From assembly GCA_964629825.1 (NCBI GenBank), contig CAZVUW010000049.1:1-23603 (forward strand): 23,603 nucleotides of DNA. Direction: 5' to 3'. The notes under the pieces are model-generated. The model worked only from the letters and a program-made list of their open reading frames with translations, was not told the DNA's origin and ran no database searches. This document shows positions 1 to 7,129 of this stretch, piece after piece. A program made the translations under genes and the position numbers. Positions within the stretch are counted from its first letter, which is position 1. Every line of letters starts with the position of its first letter. This DNA comes from CAZVUW01 sp964629825 (lineage in GTDB: Bacteria > Actinomycetota > Nitriliruptoria > Euzebyales > Egibacteraceae).

Positions 1-1274
1 ACGACCTCGTCGACGATCTGGTCGGCGGTGCAGAAGATGTGGCTGTCGTCCTGGGTGAAGCCACGTGCGCGCATCAGGCCGTGGACGACGCCCGAGCGCT
101 CGTAGCGGTAGACCGTCCCGAGCTCGGCCAGGCGCAGCGGCAGCTCGCGGTAGGAGCGCTGGCGCGAGGCGTAGACGAGCACGTGGAACGGGCAGTTCAT
201 CGGCTTCGGGTAGTAGGCGACGCCGCCGCCGTCGGAGTCGGGGTCGAGCTCCATCGGCGGGTACATGCCCTCGGCGTAGAAGTCGAGGTGGCCCGAGGTC
301 TCGAACAGCTGCCCCTTGGTCAGGTGCGGCGTGTAGACCGGCAGGTAGCCGCGGCGTCGCACCTCGGCGCGGATGTAGTCCTCCATCTCCTGGCGGATGA
401 TCGCGCCGTGCGGGTGCCACACCGCCAGCCCGGGGCCCAGCTCGGTCGGGAAGCTGATCAGGTCCAGCTCGACGCCGAGCTTGCGGTGGTCGCGCTTGCG
501 CGCCTCCTCGAGGCGCTCCAGGTGCGCGGTCAAGGCCTTGCGCGACTCCCAGGCGGTGCCGTAGATGCGCTGCAGCTGGGGCCGCTTCTCATCCCCGCGC
601 CAGTACGCCCCCGCCACGCGCTGGAGCGCGAACGCCGGCACCCACTTGGTCGTGGGGATGTGCGGGCCGCGACAGAGGTCCGACCACACCGAGCCGTCGG
701 GGCGGACGTTGTCGTACACGCTGATGACCGAGTCCGCCTCGGGGTCGATGTCGGCGGCCTCGTCCCCCGACACATCGCCGTCGGAGGTGGCGCGCTCGAT
801 GATCTCGAGCTTGTAGGGCTGGTCGGCGAAGAGCTCCAGCGCCTCGTCCTTGCTGACCTCGCGCCGGCGGAACTCCTGGTTCTCGCGGATGATCTCGTGC
901 ATCCGGTCGGTGATCCGCTCGAGGTCCTCGGGCGTGAAGGGCCGGTCCACGTCGAAGTCGTAGTAGAAGCCGTCCGTGATCGGGGGCCCGATCGCGAACC
1001 GGGCGCCCGGGAACAGATCCGTGACGGCTTGGGCCATGATGTGCGCGACCGAGTGGCGGAGGACGTGGCGGCCGTCGTCGGAGTCGGCGGGGACCGGTTC
1101 GACGGTCGCGCCCTCGTGGACCTGGGCGGCCAGGTCGACCAGCTTGCCGTCGACGCGCGCGGCGACGACCTGGCCCCGAACGGCGCCCAGCGCCTTAAGG
1201 GCCTCCTGGGCGGTGGCCCCCTCCGGGACCTCGGCTCCGGACCCTTCGGGGCCGCGGACGGTGATCGTGGACAC
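1..1274 (-). CDS. thrS: Threonyl-tRNA synthetase, 3' end cut by window edge
   Basis: Charges tRNA-Thr with threonine in the cytoplasm and edits mischarged serine. 424 residues are visible. An N-terminal TGS-like domain covers about residues 1-62. The editing domain carries HSVAH (His74, His78) and DLCRGPH (Cys201, His205), the family's usual zinc-type editing residues. The class II catalytic core begins near 265, with MNCPFH (Cys361, zinc ligand), motif 2 around YRYERSGVVHGLMR, and the second zinc ligand His412 in DDSHIF. The C-terminal part of the core and the anticodon-binding domain lie outside the window. The GTG start at 1274 is chosen because AAGGAGC (1287-1281) sits 6 nt upstream and residues 2-7 (STITVR) begin the TGS fold. 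A possible -10 TATCCT lies at 1308-1303. The DUF2007-type gene upstream ends 47 bp away, so co-transcription is possible. Confidence 0.97.
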   Translation of the reverse strand, partial: MSTITVRGPEGSGAEVPEGATAQEALKALGAVRGQVVAARVDGKLVDLAAQVHEGATVEPVPADSDDGRHVLRHSVAHIMAQAVTDLFPGARFAIGPPITDGFYYDFDVDRPFTPEDLERITDRMHEIIRENQEFRRREVSKDEALELFADQPYKLEIIERATSDGDVSGDEAADIDPEADSVISVYDNVRPDGSVWSDLCRGPHIPTTKWVPAFALQRVAGAYWRGDEKRPQLQRIYGTAWESRKALTAHLERLEEARKRDHRKLGVELDLISFPTELGPGLAVWHPHGAIIRQEMEDYIRAEVRRRGYLPVYTPHLTKGQLFETSGHLDFYAEGMYPPMELDPDSDGGGVAYYPKPMNCPFHVLVYASRQRSYRELPLRLAELGTVYRYERSGVVHGLMRARGFTQDDSHIFCTADQIVDEV

Positions 1275-1302
1275 GTGAAAGCTCCTTGCGCTCAGGGATC
1301 GG

Positions 1303-1308
1303 AGGATA
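1303..1308 (-). promoter_or_regulatory. Possible thrS -10 box (TATCCT)
   Basis: Minus-strand TATCCT lies about 28 nt before the thrS GTG and would put the transcript start near 1296. I see no good -35 at the usual spacing. The call rests on the hexamer alone and its position in the 47-bp gap between two genes. Confidence 0.3.
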
Positions 1309-1321
1309 CCGAGGCGGCGGG

Positions 1322-1546
1322 TCAGTCCTCGGCTTCGATCTCGGCGAGCAGCGCCTCGGCCCTGGCCACGTCACTGCGCCGCACATACAGCCGCGTCGCG
1401 AAGGGCCCCACCTCCACGCCGTAGACCGCACCGAGGCCGGTGCGCAGGTCGGTGTCGATGCCCTCTGCCTCGAGGGCGCCGCGGACGATCTGGGCGATGG
1501 GCTGGGGCAGGCGCCGCAGCTCCACGAACGGGTCGGGCTCGGCCAT
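1322..1546 (-). CDS. DUF2007-type small protein (putative signal-transducing)
   Basis: A 74-residue acidic protein beginning MAEPDPFVELRRL. The layout, an N-terminal helix around ALEAEGIDTDL followed by a strand PFATRLYVRRSDVARAEALL, matches DUF2007 proteins: small soluble domains with a ferredoxin-like, GlnB-type fold and no proven biochemical role. I chose ATG 1546. The reading frame stays open further upstream to 1615, but that part is arginine-rich and unlike the family. There is no Shine-Dalgarno, but minus-strand TACCGT (1559-1554) ends 7 nt before the ATG, which fits a leaderless mRNA. It lies upstream of thrS on the same strand and diverges from the thiolase. The family call rests on pattern recognition alone. 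Confidence 0.75.
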   Translation of the reverse strand: MAEPDPFVELRRLPQPIAQIVRGALEAEGIDTDLRTGLGAVYGVEVGPFATRLYVRRSDVARAEALLAEIEAED

Positions 1547-1593
1547 GGCGCGCACGGTACCCCGGGCGCGCCCAGACCTCGGCGCAGGACGGT

Positions 1594-1599
1594 CATACT
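1594..1599 (+). promoter_or_regulatory. Possible thiolase -10 box (CATACT)
   Basis: CATACT differs from TATACT at one base and lies 66 nt before the thiolase ATG, in the 119-bp divergent gap. No convincing -35 is visible 16-18 nt upstream. Confidence 0.3.
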
Positions 1600-1665
1600 C
1601 GTGGCAGCGCAGCACCGTCCACCGGCCGGCGCCGACCCGGCGCCGCCGCAGCGAGGAGCACCCCG

Positions 1666-2877
1666 ATGCCCGAGCCCGTCATCGTCGCCACCGCTCGCAG
1701 CCCCATCGGTCGGGCCTTCAAGGGATCGCTGATCGACCTGCGGCCAGACGACCTCGCGGCCGAGATCGTCAAGGCGGCCCTGGCAAAGGTGCCCGAGCTC
1801 GACCCGGCCGAGGTCGACGACCTCATGCTCGGCTGCGGCCTGCCCGGCGGCGAGCAGGGCTTCAACATGGGCCGCGTCGTGTCGATCCTGGCCGGCCTGC
1901 CCGACGTCCCCGGCTGCACTATCACCCGCTACTGCGCGTCGAGCCTGCAGACGATCCGCATGGCGGCCCACGCCATCCGCGCCGGCGAGGGCGACGTCTT
2001 CATCGCCGCGGGGGTCGAGACCGTCAGCCGCTTCACACGGGGCAACTCCGACAGCCACCCGGACACGCAGAACCCCCGCTTCGCCGAGGCGCGGGAGCGC
2101 ACCCGTCGCCGCGCCGAGGGCGGGCAGGAGCCCTGGACCGAGGCCGAGGGCCTGCCCGACATCTACATCGCGATGGGCCAGACCGCCGAGAACGTCGCGG
2201 AGCTGGAGGGCATCACGCGCCAGGAGATGGACGAGTTCGCCTGCCTGTCCCAGCAGCGCGCCGTCGCCTCGCAGGCCAACGGCTTCTTCGAGCGCGAGAC
2301 CACGCCCGTCACGACCCCCGACGGCACGACGGTCAGCGTGGACGACGGCCCCCGCCCCGGCACCACGGTGGAGGTCCTGTCGGGCCTGAAGCCCGTGTTC
2401 CGCCCCGACGGGCGCGTGACCGCCGGCAACGCCTGCCCCCTCAACGACGGTGCGGCCGCGGTCATCGTCATGAGCGACACCCGCGCAGCGGAGCTGGGCA
2501 TCACCCCCCTGGCGCGGATCGTGTCAAGCGGCGTGTCCGCGCTGAACCCCGAGATCATGGGCCTTGGTCCGGTCGAGGCCAGCCGCCAGGCCCTCAAGCG
2601 TGCGGGCATGAGCATCGACGACATCGACCTCGTGGAGATCAACGAGGCGTTCGCGGCGCAGGTGATCCCGTCGGCGCGCCAGCTGGGGGTCGACTACGAC
2701 CGGCTCAACGTCAACGGCGGCTCCATCGCAGTCGGGCACCCGTTCGGGATGACGGGAGCCCGCATCATGACGACCCTGCTGAACGGGCTGCAGACGGCGG
2801 ACGCCACCCTCGGCCTGGAGACCATGTGCGTCGGCGGCGGCCAGGGCATGGCGATGATCGTGGAGCGCCTCTCCTAG
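1666..2877 (+). CDS. Acetyl-CoA acyltransferase (thiolase family)
   Basis: A thiolase catalyses thiolytic cleavage of 3-ketoacyl-CoA, or the reverse condensation of two acetyl-CoA units, in the cytoplasm. At 403 residues it has the normal family length. All four catalytic blocks are present: nucleophile Cys90 in ITRYCASSLQ, NEAF at 326-329, GHP with His358, and second Cys388 in METMC-like LETMCVGGGQG. The His358 block reads GHPFGMTGAR, where many thiolases have GHP[IL]G; this does not remove a catalytic residue. ATG 1666 has GAGGAG (1653-1658) 7 nt upstream. It stands alone, with no hydratase or dehydrogenase partner beside it, so I cannot decide between beta-oxidation (FadA-like) and biosynthetic use and give no symbol. 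Confidence 0.93.
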   Translation: MPEPVIVATARSPIGRAFKGSLIDLRPDDLAAEIVKAALAKVPELDPAEVDDLMLGCGLPGGEQGFNMGRVVSILAGLPDVPGCTITRYCASSLQTIRMAAHAIRAGEGDVFIAAGVETVSRFTRGNSDSHPDTQNPRFAEARERTRRRAEGGQEPWTEAEGLPDIYIAMGQTAENVAELEGITRQEMDEFACLSQQRAVASQANGFFERETTPVTTPDGTTVSVDDGPRPGTTVEVLSGLKPVFRPDGRVTAGNACPLNDGAAAVIVMSDTRAAELGITPLARIVSSGVSALNPEIMGLGPVEASRQALKRAGMSIDDIDLVEINEAFAAQVIPSARQLGVDYDRLNVNGGSIAVGHPFGMTGARIMTTLLNGLQTADATLGLETMCVGGGQGMAMIVERLS

Positions 2878-2885
2878 GGCGCCGC

Positions 2886-2902
2886 GCGGGCGTTGCGCCC
2901 GC
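2886..2902 (+). terminator. GC hairpin after thiolase, terminator-like
   Basis: GCGGGCG, a TTG loop, then CGCCCGC form a perfect 7-bp stem 8 nt after the thiolase stop. No U-tract follows, so it would be an I-shaped terminator at best. It ends 3 nt before the probable -10 of the histidine kinase, so it may also influence that promoter. Confidence 0.4.
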
Positions 2903-2905
2903 CCC

Positions 2906-2911
2906 TAGACT
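2906..2911 (+). promoter_or_regulatory. -10 box of leaderless kinase mRNA (TAGACT)
   Basis: TAGACT ends 8 nt before the GTG at 2920, the distance at which transcription would start on or next to the start codon. There is no Shine-Dalgarno before this GTG. No clear -35 is seen. Confidence 0.45.
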
Positions 2912-2919
2912 CCCGGGCC

Positions 2920-4509
2920 GTGAGCACCGCCTCCGGCCGATTCACCCCCGATCGCGGCGAGGATCGCGCCAGGTCGGCGCGCCTGGAGCGCGGGAACGCC
3001 CTCGCCTTCGCAGGGGTGATGGCGGCCGTGTGCGCCCTGGCGGTGGTCGCGATCATCGGGCCCCGACTGATCGGTGGCCGGCCCGCCGCGACCGACCGGG
3101 TGACCCTGCTGATCGACTCGGCGGCGATGGCCGTGGCGCTGGCCATCGCCGTTCTGTGCGTGGTGCGCTGGCGCGCCGGAGGGCAGTCCTGGATCCTCTG
3201 GATCGCCGGCTCCGGCTTCACCTACGCCCTCGTCACGATGTCCACCGGCTACGTGCTGCCGGACCTCCTCCAGCCCGAGGCGCGGCCGCCGGTCCTGCTG
3301 GAGATGCACCCCGCCAGCCGTCTGGTCGCCGTCGCGCTGCTCGCGCAGGCCCTGCGCGCCGGCAACCGCGAGTCGGTCGTCCGCCCCCTGCAGGTGACCG
3401 CCGCGGCGATCGCGGGGATCGGCGTGCTGACGGTGCTGTTCCAACTCGCGCCGCCGCTGGGCGTCTCGCTGTCCGGCATCGACGACCCCCTGGCCGCGAA
3501 CCTCGACCTGGGCGTCGGCTCGATCATCCTGATCGTGGTCTACGTAGCGCTCGGCAGCGCCTTCCTGGTGCGGGGACGGCGTCCGGACTCCTCCCTCTTC
3601 GGCTGGTTCGGCGTGCTGCTCTGGGCGTTCGGCTTCGCCGAGGTGCACCGCATGACCGTCCCGGACGGCACGGCCTGGAGCGTGGGCGACAGCGCGCTGC
3701 GCCTCGCCGGCATGCTCGTCACCGCAGGCGGGCTGACGCGCGACCTGCTCGCAACAATCCGCGACCAGGGCGGGAAGCTGCTCGAGTCCGTCGCCATCGG
3801 AGCCGCCGCCGAGGCCCGGATCCGCGCGGCTCACGCCGCCAACGAGGAGCGCGCCCACGAGGCCCGCAACGCCCTGGCGGCCATCGAGGGGGCGACCCGC
3901 ACGCTCGAGCACTACCGCGACCGGCTCGACCCCGACACGCGCGCCGCCCTGGCCCAGGCGATCACCGAGGAGATCGCCCGTCTTCAGGACCTGATCACGG
4001 GCATGCGCGAGCGCAGCACGCCGGCCCCCTTCGCGGTCGAGCGCGCGCTGCGCACAGTGCTGACGACCGCCCAGTCCGAGGGCATGGAGATCACCATCGA
4101 CATCCCGACGGGGCTGAAGGCGTTCGGGCGGCCCGCCGAGACCGCCGAGGTGGTCCAGAACCTGCTGGTCAACGCCCGCCGCTACGCGCCCGGCTCGCCG
4201 GTGAACGTCCACGCTCGCGCCGAGCAGGGCGGCGTCGTGGTGCGTGTGGACGACCACGGCCCGGGGGTCGCCCCGGACGAGCGACGCCTGATCTTCAGCC
4301 GCGGCGTGCGCGGAGCGGAGGGTCAGCGCCGCGGCTCGGAGGGCAGCGGCCTGGGCCTGTACGTCTCCCTCGAGCTGATGCGCGACCAGGGCGGTGACCT
4401 GTGGGTCGACGACCGCGAGGGTGGCGGTGCGTCGTTCGCTCTGTGGCTGCCCGCCCACGAGCCGGCCGAGGGCGAGGGGACGACAGCCTGGCGGGCGGAC
4501 TGGGCCTAG
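2920..4509 (+). CDS. Membrane sensor histidine kinase
   Basis: Autophosphorylates on histidine and should pass phosphate to the NarL-type regulator encoded 0.5 kb downstream. 529 residues. The N-terminal half holds about seven or eight hydrophobic segments (roughly 28-52, 61-82, 90-113, 132-146, 157-178, 196-217, 226-241, 258-271) and no large extracellular loop, so the stimulus may be sensed in or near the membrane. A probable coiled coil at 285-312 leads to the H-box HEARNALAAI (His313). The ATPase domain has N-box NLLVNARRYA, G1 box DDHGPGV (444-450) and G2 box GSGLGL (475-480). GTG 2920 is preferred to TTG 2893 because TTG lies inside the GC hairpin and the GTG fits a leaderless transcript. 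It ends 21 bp from the convergent receiver-like gene. Confidence 0.9.
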   Translation: MSTASGRFTPDRGEDRARSARLERGNALAFAGVMAAVCALAVVAIIGPRLIGGRPAATDRVTLLIDSAAMAVALAIAVLCVVRWRAGGQSWILWIAGSGFTYALVTMSTGYVLPDLLQPEARPPVLLEMHPASRLVAVALLAQALRAGNRESVVRPLQVTAAAIAGIGVLTVLFQLAPPLGVSLSGIDDPLAANLDLGVGSIILIVVYVALGSAFLVRGRRPDSSLFGWFGVLLWAFGFAEVHRMTVPDGTAWSVGDSALRLAGMLVTAGGLTRDLLATIRDQGGKLLESVAIGAAAEARIRAAHAANEERAHEARNALAAIEGATRTLEHYRDRLDPDTRAALAQAITEEIARLQDLITGMRERSTPAPFAVERALRTVLTTAQSEGMEITIDIPTGLKAFGRPAETAEVVQNLLVNARRYAPGSPVNVHARAEQGGVVVRVDDHGPGVAPDERRLIFSRGVRGAEGQRRGSEGSGLGLYVSLELMRDQGGDLWVDDREGGGASFALWLPAHEPAEGEGTTAWRADWA

Positions 4510-4530
4510 CGGCGGGGGGCGGCGCGGGGG

Positions 4531-4884
4531 CTAGCGGGTGACGCGGACGAGCGCCGCCTGGAGGGCGACCAGCAGCTGCTCGAAGACGCCCCCAACGCCG
4601 CCCGAAGCGGCCTCGGCGGAGACCTCCTCCGAGATGGGCACCTCGTCGGTGGGGCTCGGTCGCCCGGCCGCGTCGATGCGGATCACCTCTCCGGCGGCGA
4701 CGTCCGCCGGCAGGGCCTCGGTGACGACGGCCACGGCGTAGCTGCGCGGTTCCGGCACGGTCGGCGGCTCGGCGTCGGGATAGCAGGTCACGGACAGGCC
4801 GTGTTCGCGTAGCGCGACCGTCAGGGCATCGCTCAGCAGCCGCGGCGCCACGCGGACCAGAATCTGCGGTGAGCTCTGCCCCAT
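4531..4884 (-). CDS. Receiver-like protein lacking phosphoacceptor Asp
   Basis: 117 residues, no signal peptide or membrane segment. Residues 6-37 align with residues 5-36 of the neighbouring response regulator: my hand alignment gives 11 identities in 32 positions, sharing LL, ALR, G and the opening PxxL[VI]. The acidic pair Asp11-Asp12 of the regulator is replaced by Arg-Val-Ala here, and the strand that should carry the phosphorylated Asp reads AVAVVTEAL, with Thr in its place. No HTH follows. About residues 60-95 are acidic and probably flexible; residues 97-115 look like a final amphipathic helix. ATG 4884 has no Shine-Dalgarno but minus-strand CATAGT (4897-4892) ends 7 nt before it, which fits a leaderless mRNA. 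An aspartate-less pseudo-receiver is my inference; the function is unknown. Confidence 0.65.
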   Translation of the reverse strand: MGQSSPQILVRVAPRLLSDALTVALREHGLSVTCYPDAEPPTVPEPRSYAVAVVTEALPADVAAGEVIRIDAAGRPSPTDEVPISEEVSAEAASGGVGGVFEQLLVALQAALVRVTR

Positions 4885-4891
4885 CGGGGAG

Positions 4892-4897
4892 ACTATG
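4892..4897 (-). promoter_or_regulatory. -10 box of receiver-like gene (CATAGT)
   Basis: Minus-strand CATAGT ends 7 nt before ATG 4884, so transcription would begin at the start codon. It faces the regulator promoter within a 100-bp divergent region. Confidence 0.4.
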
Positions 4898-4925
4898 CGG
4901 CAGTCTGTTGCCCGGATGCATCGTC

Positions 4926-4931
4926 TAAATT
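4926..4931 (+). promoter_or_regulatory. Possible -10 box of response regulator (TAAATT)
   Basis: TAAATT is the only AT-rich hexamer in this stretch and would place the transcript start near 4938. That leaves the strong Shine-Dalgarno at 4946-4954 inside a short leader. Confidence 0.4.
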
Positions 4932-4945
4932 GATGATCGTCGCGC

Positions 4946-4954
4946 AGGAGGTGA
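4946..4954 (+). promoter_or_regulatory. Very strong Shine-Dalgarno (AGGAGGTGA)
   Basis: AGGAGGTGA matches the 16S anti-Shine-Dalgarno over nine bases, the best such site in the window. The AGGAGG part (4946-4951) is 6 nt before an ATC codon at 4958, which is in frame with the response regulator, and 33 nt before the first standard start (GTG 4985). The TGA at 4952-4954 is an in-frame stop, so the protein cannot begin further upstream. Confidence 0.7.
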
Positions 4955-4984
4955 GCGATCGAAAGCCCCTCGGACGAGCAGCAG

Positions 4985-5653
4985 GTGGGCGCGTCACCCG
5001 AGGTCCTGATCGTCGACGATCACGCCCTGCTCGCGCAGAGCCTCCTGATAGCTCTGCGGGCGGAGGGGATGTCCGCCGAGCGCTGCACGGACCTGCGCGC
5101 CGACGCGATCCTGGCCGAGGTCGAGCGCCTCGCGCCCAAGGTGGTGCTGCTGGACCTCGACGTGGGCGGCGACCTCGGGGACACGATCGAGCTGATCGAG
5201 CCGATCTCGCGCGCCGGCGCTCGGGTGGTGATGGTCACCGGCATCACCGACCGAGCACGGCTCGCCGCCTGCGTCGAGGCCGGGGCCATCGGTGTGATCG
5301 GCAAGGCCCGGCCCTTCGAGTCGCTGCTGGAGGGCGTCAAGGACGCGGTCCGGCTCGGGACGCTCCTCACCCAGCGTCAGCGCGATGAGCTGCTGGGCGA
5401 GCTGCGGCGCCAGCGTGCCGAGGACCGCGAGCGGATGTCGCCCTTCGACCAGCTCACGCGCCGCGAGGCCGACGTGCTGGCCGGCCTCATCGACGGGCAG
5501 TCCGCCGAGCAGATCGCGGCCAGCTCATACGTCTCGCTCACCACCGTTCGCAGCCAGATCCGCTCGGTCCTCCAGAAGCTGGGCGTCAAGTCCCAGCTCG
5601 CCGCTGTGGCGATGGCGCGCAAGGCCGGCTGGACCCCTCCCGACCGACGCTGA
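4985..5653 (+). CDS. NarL/FixJ-family response regulator
   Basis: A two-component transcription factor, presumably the partner of the kinase at 2920. 222 residues from GTG. The receiver domain (about 6-120) has the acidic pair Asp11-Asp12, phosphoacceptor Asp57 in VVLLDLDV, Thr85 in VMVTG and Lys107 in GVIGKARP, all key residues. After a linker rich in Arg and Glu, a GerE/LuxR HTH spans about 152-210 (LTRREADVLAGLIDGQSAEQIA, then SLTTVRSQIRSVLQKLGV). The standard start GTG 4985 has only a poor upstream site. A near-perfect Shine-Dalgarno sits at 4946-4954, spaced correctly for an in-frame ATC at 4958 that would add nine residues; see findings. Target genes are not visible. Confidence 0.93.
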   Translation: MGASPEVLIVDDHALLAQSLLIALRAEGMSAERCTDLRADAILAEVERLAPKVVLLDLDVGGDLGDTIELIEPISRAGARVVMVTGITDRARLAACVEAGAIGVIGKARPFESLLEGVKDAVRLGTLLTQRQRDELLGELRRQRAEDRERMSPFDQLTRREADVLAGLIDGQSAEQIAASSYVSLTTVRSQIRSVLQKLGVKSQLAAVAMARKAGWTPPDRR

Positions 5654-5682
5654 CGGCGTGCGGAGGGCGGCCGCGCCTCGGC

Positions 5683-5688
5683 TACCCT
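5683..5688 (+). promoter_or_regulatory. Possible rpe -10 box (TACCCT)
   Basis: TACCCT lies 41 nt upstream of the rpe start, in the 75-bp gap after the response regulator. No good -35 is seen. Confidence 0.3.
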
Positions 5689-5728
5689 CCCAGGCGGACC
5701 AATCCCCTCCCCGGCAGGAACCCACCCG

Positions 5729-6403
5729 ATGCAGACCAAGATCGTGCCCTCAGTGCTGCCCGCTGACTTCGCCAACCTCGGGCGGGACTGCCAGGCGCTG
5801 GAGAAGGCCGGCGCCGACCGGATCCAGTGGGACGTGATGGACGGCAAGTTCGTGCCGAACATCACCTTCGGCCCGGACGTGATCGCCGCCTGCCGTCGGG
5901 TCTGCGAGGTGGGATTCGAGGCCCATCTGATGTGCGACCGGCCCGAGGAGCTGCTCCCGAGCTATGTCGAGGCGGGCTGCGAGCTGGTGATCCTGCATCC
6001 GGAGTCGCTCCGGCAGCCGCACTACACCTTCGCCGAGCTGCGGAAGCTGGGCATCCGCGGCGGTCTGGCCCTGTCCCCCGGCACCCCGCTGGCCATGGCG
6101 GAGCACCTGCTCGATCTGATCGACCTGCTGCTCGTCATGACCGTCAACCCCGGCTTCGGCGGTCAGGACTACATCGCGACGATGGAGCCGAAGATCGCCG
6201 CGGCACGACAGATGATCGACGCCAGCGGCTTCGCGATCGAGCTCGAGGTCGACGGCGGCATCGGCCCGGACACGATCGCGGGCGCAGCGGCGGCCGGCGC
6301 CGACGTGTTCATCTCCGGCAGCGCCCTGTGGCGCTACCCCTCCTTCGAGGAGGGCATCGCGGACCTGCGCCGCCGCGCCGACGAGGCTAGGGCCCGGCAG
6401 TAG
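5729..6403 (+). CDS. rpe: Ribulose-phosphate 3-epimerase
   Basis: Interconverts ribulose 5-phosphate and xylulose 5-phosphate in the pentose phosphate pathway; cytoplasmic TIM barrel. 224 residues, normal length. Seen in order: PSVLPADFANLG at 7-18, WDVMDGKFVPN at 34-44 (Asp35), EAHLM with His66, phosphate-binding MTVNPGFGGQ at 137-146 and VDGGIGPD with Asp175. Of the four classical metal ligands His-Asp-His-Asp, the first is Gln33 here (IQWDVMDG, where most family members have H-x-DVMDG). Some other bacterial Rpe-like proteins share IQWDVMDG, as I remember them. ATG 5729 has only a weak AGGA site at 5716-5719. The 3' end overlaps the convergent methyltransferase by 17 bp. Confidence 0.93.
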   Translation: MQTKIVPSVLPADFANLGRDCQALEKAGADRIQWDVMDGKFVPNITFGPDVIAACRRVCEVGFEAHLMCDRPEELLPSYVEAGCELVILHPESLRQPHYTFAELRKLGIRGGLALSPGTPLAMAEHLLDLIDLLLVMTVNPGFGGQDYIATMEPKIAAARQMIDASGFAIELEVDGGIGPDTIAGAAAAGADVFISGSALWRYPSFEEGIADLRRRADEARARQ

Positions 6404-7085
6404 CGACGATCACGGCCATGCGCTCGACGGCGCGCTGGTCGAGGACGCCCAGCGCCTCCAGGTGATCGCGGTGGGCGCTGGCGAGCGGCCCGAGCGGCCC
6501 CTCGTGCTCGGCCAGGCGGCGCACCGCCAGCCCCGCCGCCGACAGCTGCTCCTCGCTGCGCTCGAGGTTCGCCAGGGAGGAGTGCACCAGGGCGAACGAG
6601 CCGCCCGGGGCCAGCACGTCCCGAACCGCCCCGCACAGCCGATCCAGCAGCGCGCGACCGTCCCTCCCGCCGTCCCAGGCGAGCGCGGCTCCGCCCCGTC
6701 GACCCGGCGGCGCCGGCAGGTAGGGCGGGTTGGCGAGCACGAGGTCGAAGCGCTCCCGGGCGACCGGCGCGAGCAGGTCGCCGCGGCGCACGTCCACGGG
6801 CAGGCCCAGACGACGTGAGTTCCATCGGATCGTCAGCGCCGCCCGCCACCACGCATCGACCGCCGTGACCTCGGCTCCGGCGCGGGCGCAGCACAGCGCC
6901 AGCGCTCCGCTGCCCGAGCACACCTCGAGGACCCGCCCCTGCACCAACCCTGCGCTGGAGACCGCGCGCCACAGCAGCGCCGTGTCGCTGCGCGTGGGCG
7001 CGAAGACGCCGGGCAGGGTCGCAAGGCGCAGCCCCTCGAACTGGCTTAGGCCCACCTGCGGCACCCCCTGCTCCCGGTCGGCCAT
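6387..7085 (-). CDS. HemK/PrmC-like class I SAM methyltransferase
   Basis: 232 residues. The N-terminal segment GVFAPTRSDTALL (26-38) resembles the start of stand-alone HemK2/N6AMT1-type enzymes, which lack the extra N-terminal helical domain of bacterial PrmC. SAM-binding motif I is VLEVCSGSGALAL (52-64). The catalytic NPPY is at 119-122, the signature of enzymes that methylate an amide or amino nitrogen (glutamine of release factors, or adenine). I infer protein or small-molecule N-methylation; the substrate is not readable. ATG 7085 is preceded by a GGGAAGGG purine run directly upstream. It diverges from the ligase gene at 7130 across 44 bp and overlaps rpe at its 3' end by 17 bp. Confidence 0.85.
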   Translation of the reverse strand: MADREQGVPQVGLSQFEGLRLATLPGVFAPTRSDTALLWRAVSSAGLVQGRVLEVCSGSGALALCCARAGAEVTAVDAWWRAALTIRWNSRRLGLPVDVRRGDLLAPVARERFDLVLANPPYLPAPPGRRGGAALAWDGGRDGRALLDRLCGAVRDVLAPGGSFALVHSSLANLERSEEQLSAAGLAVRRLAEHEGPLGPLASAHRDHLEALGVLDQRAVERMAVIVATAGP

Positions 7086-7129
7086 CCCTTCCCTGCTTGC
7101 GGGTGACCCAACCTGGGGAGCGTGGAAGG

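Noticed and set aside
39..1424. Long open frame on the plus strand opposite thrS
   Set aside because: It is the shadow of thrS in high-GC sequence. The product is Arg/Val/Asp-rich with no family features, while the minus strand reads as an intact threonyl-tRNA synthetase.
2893..2919. TTG 2893 as start of the histidine kinase
   Set aside because: It lies in the loop of a GC hairpin, has no ribosome-binding site, and adds nine residues that do not look conserved.
1440..4397. A 985-codon open frame on the plus strand over the thiolase and kinase
   Set aside because: It is the out-of-frame shadow of two recognisable genes and is made almost only of Arg, Gly, Pro and Ala.
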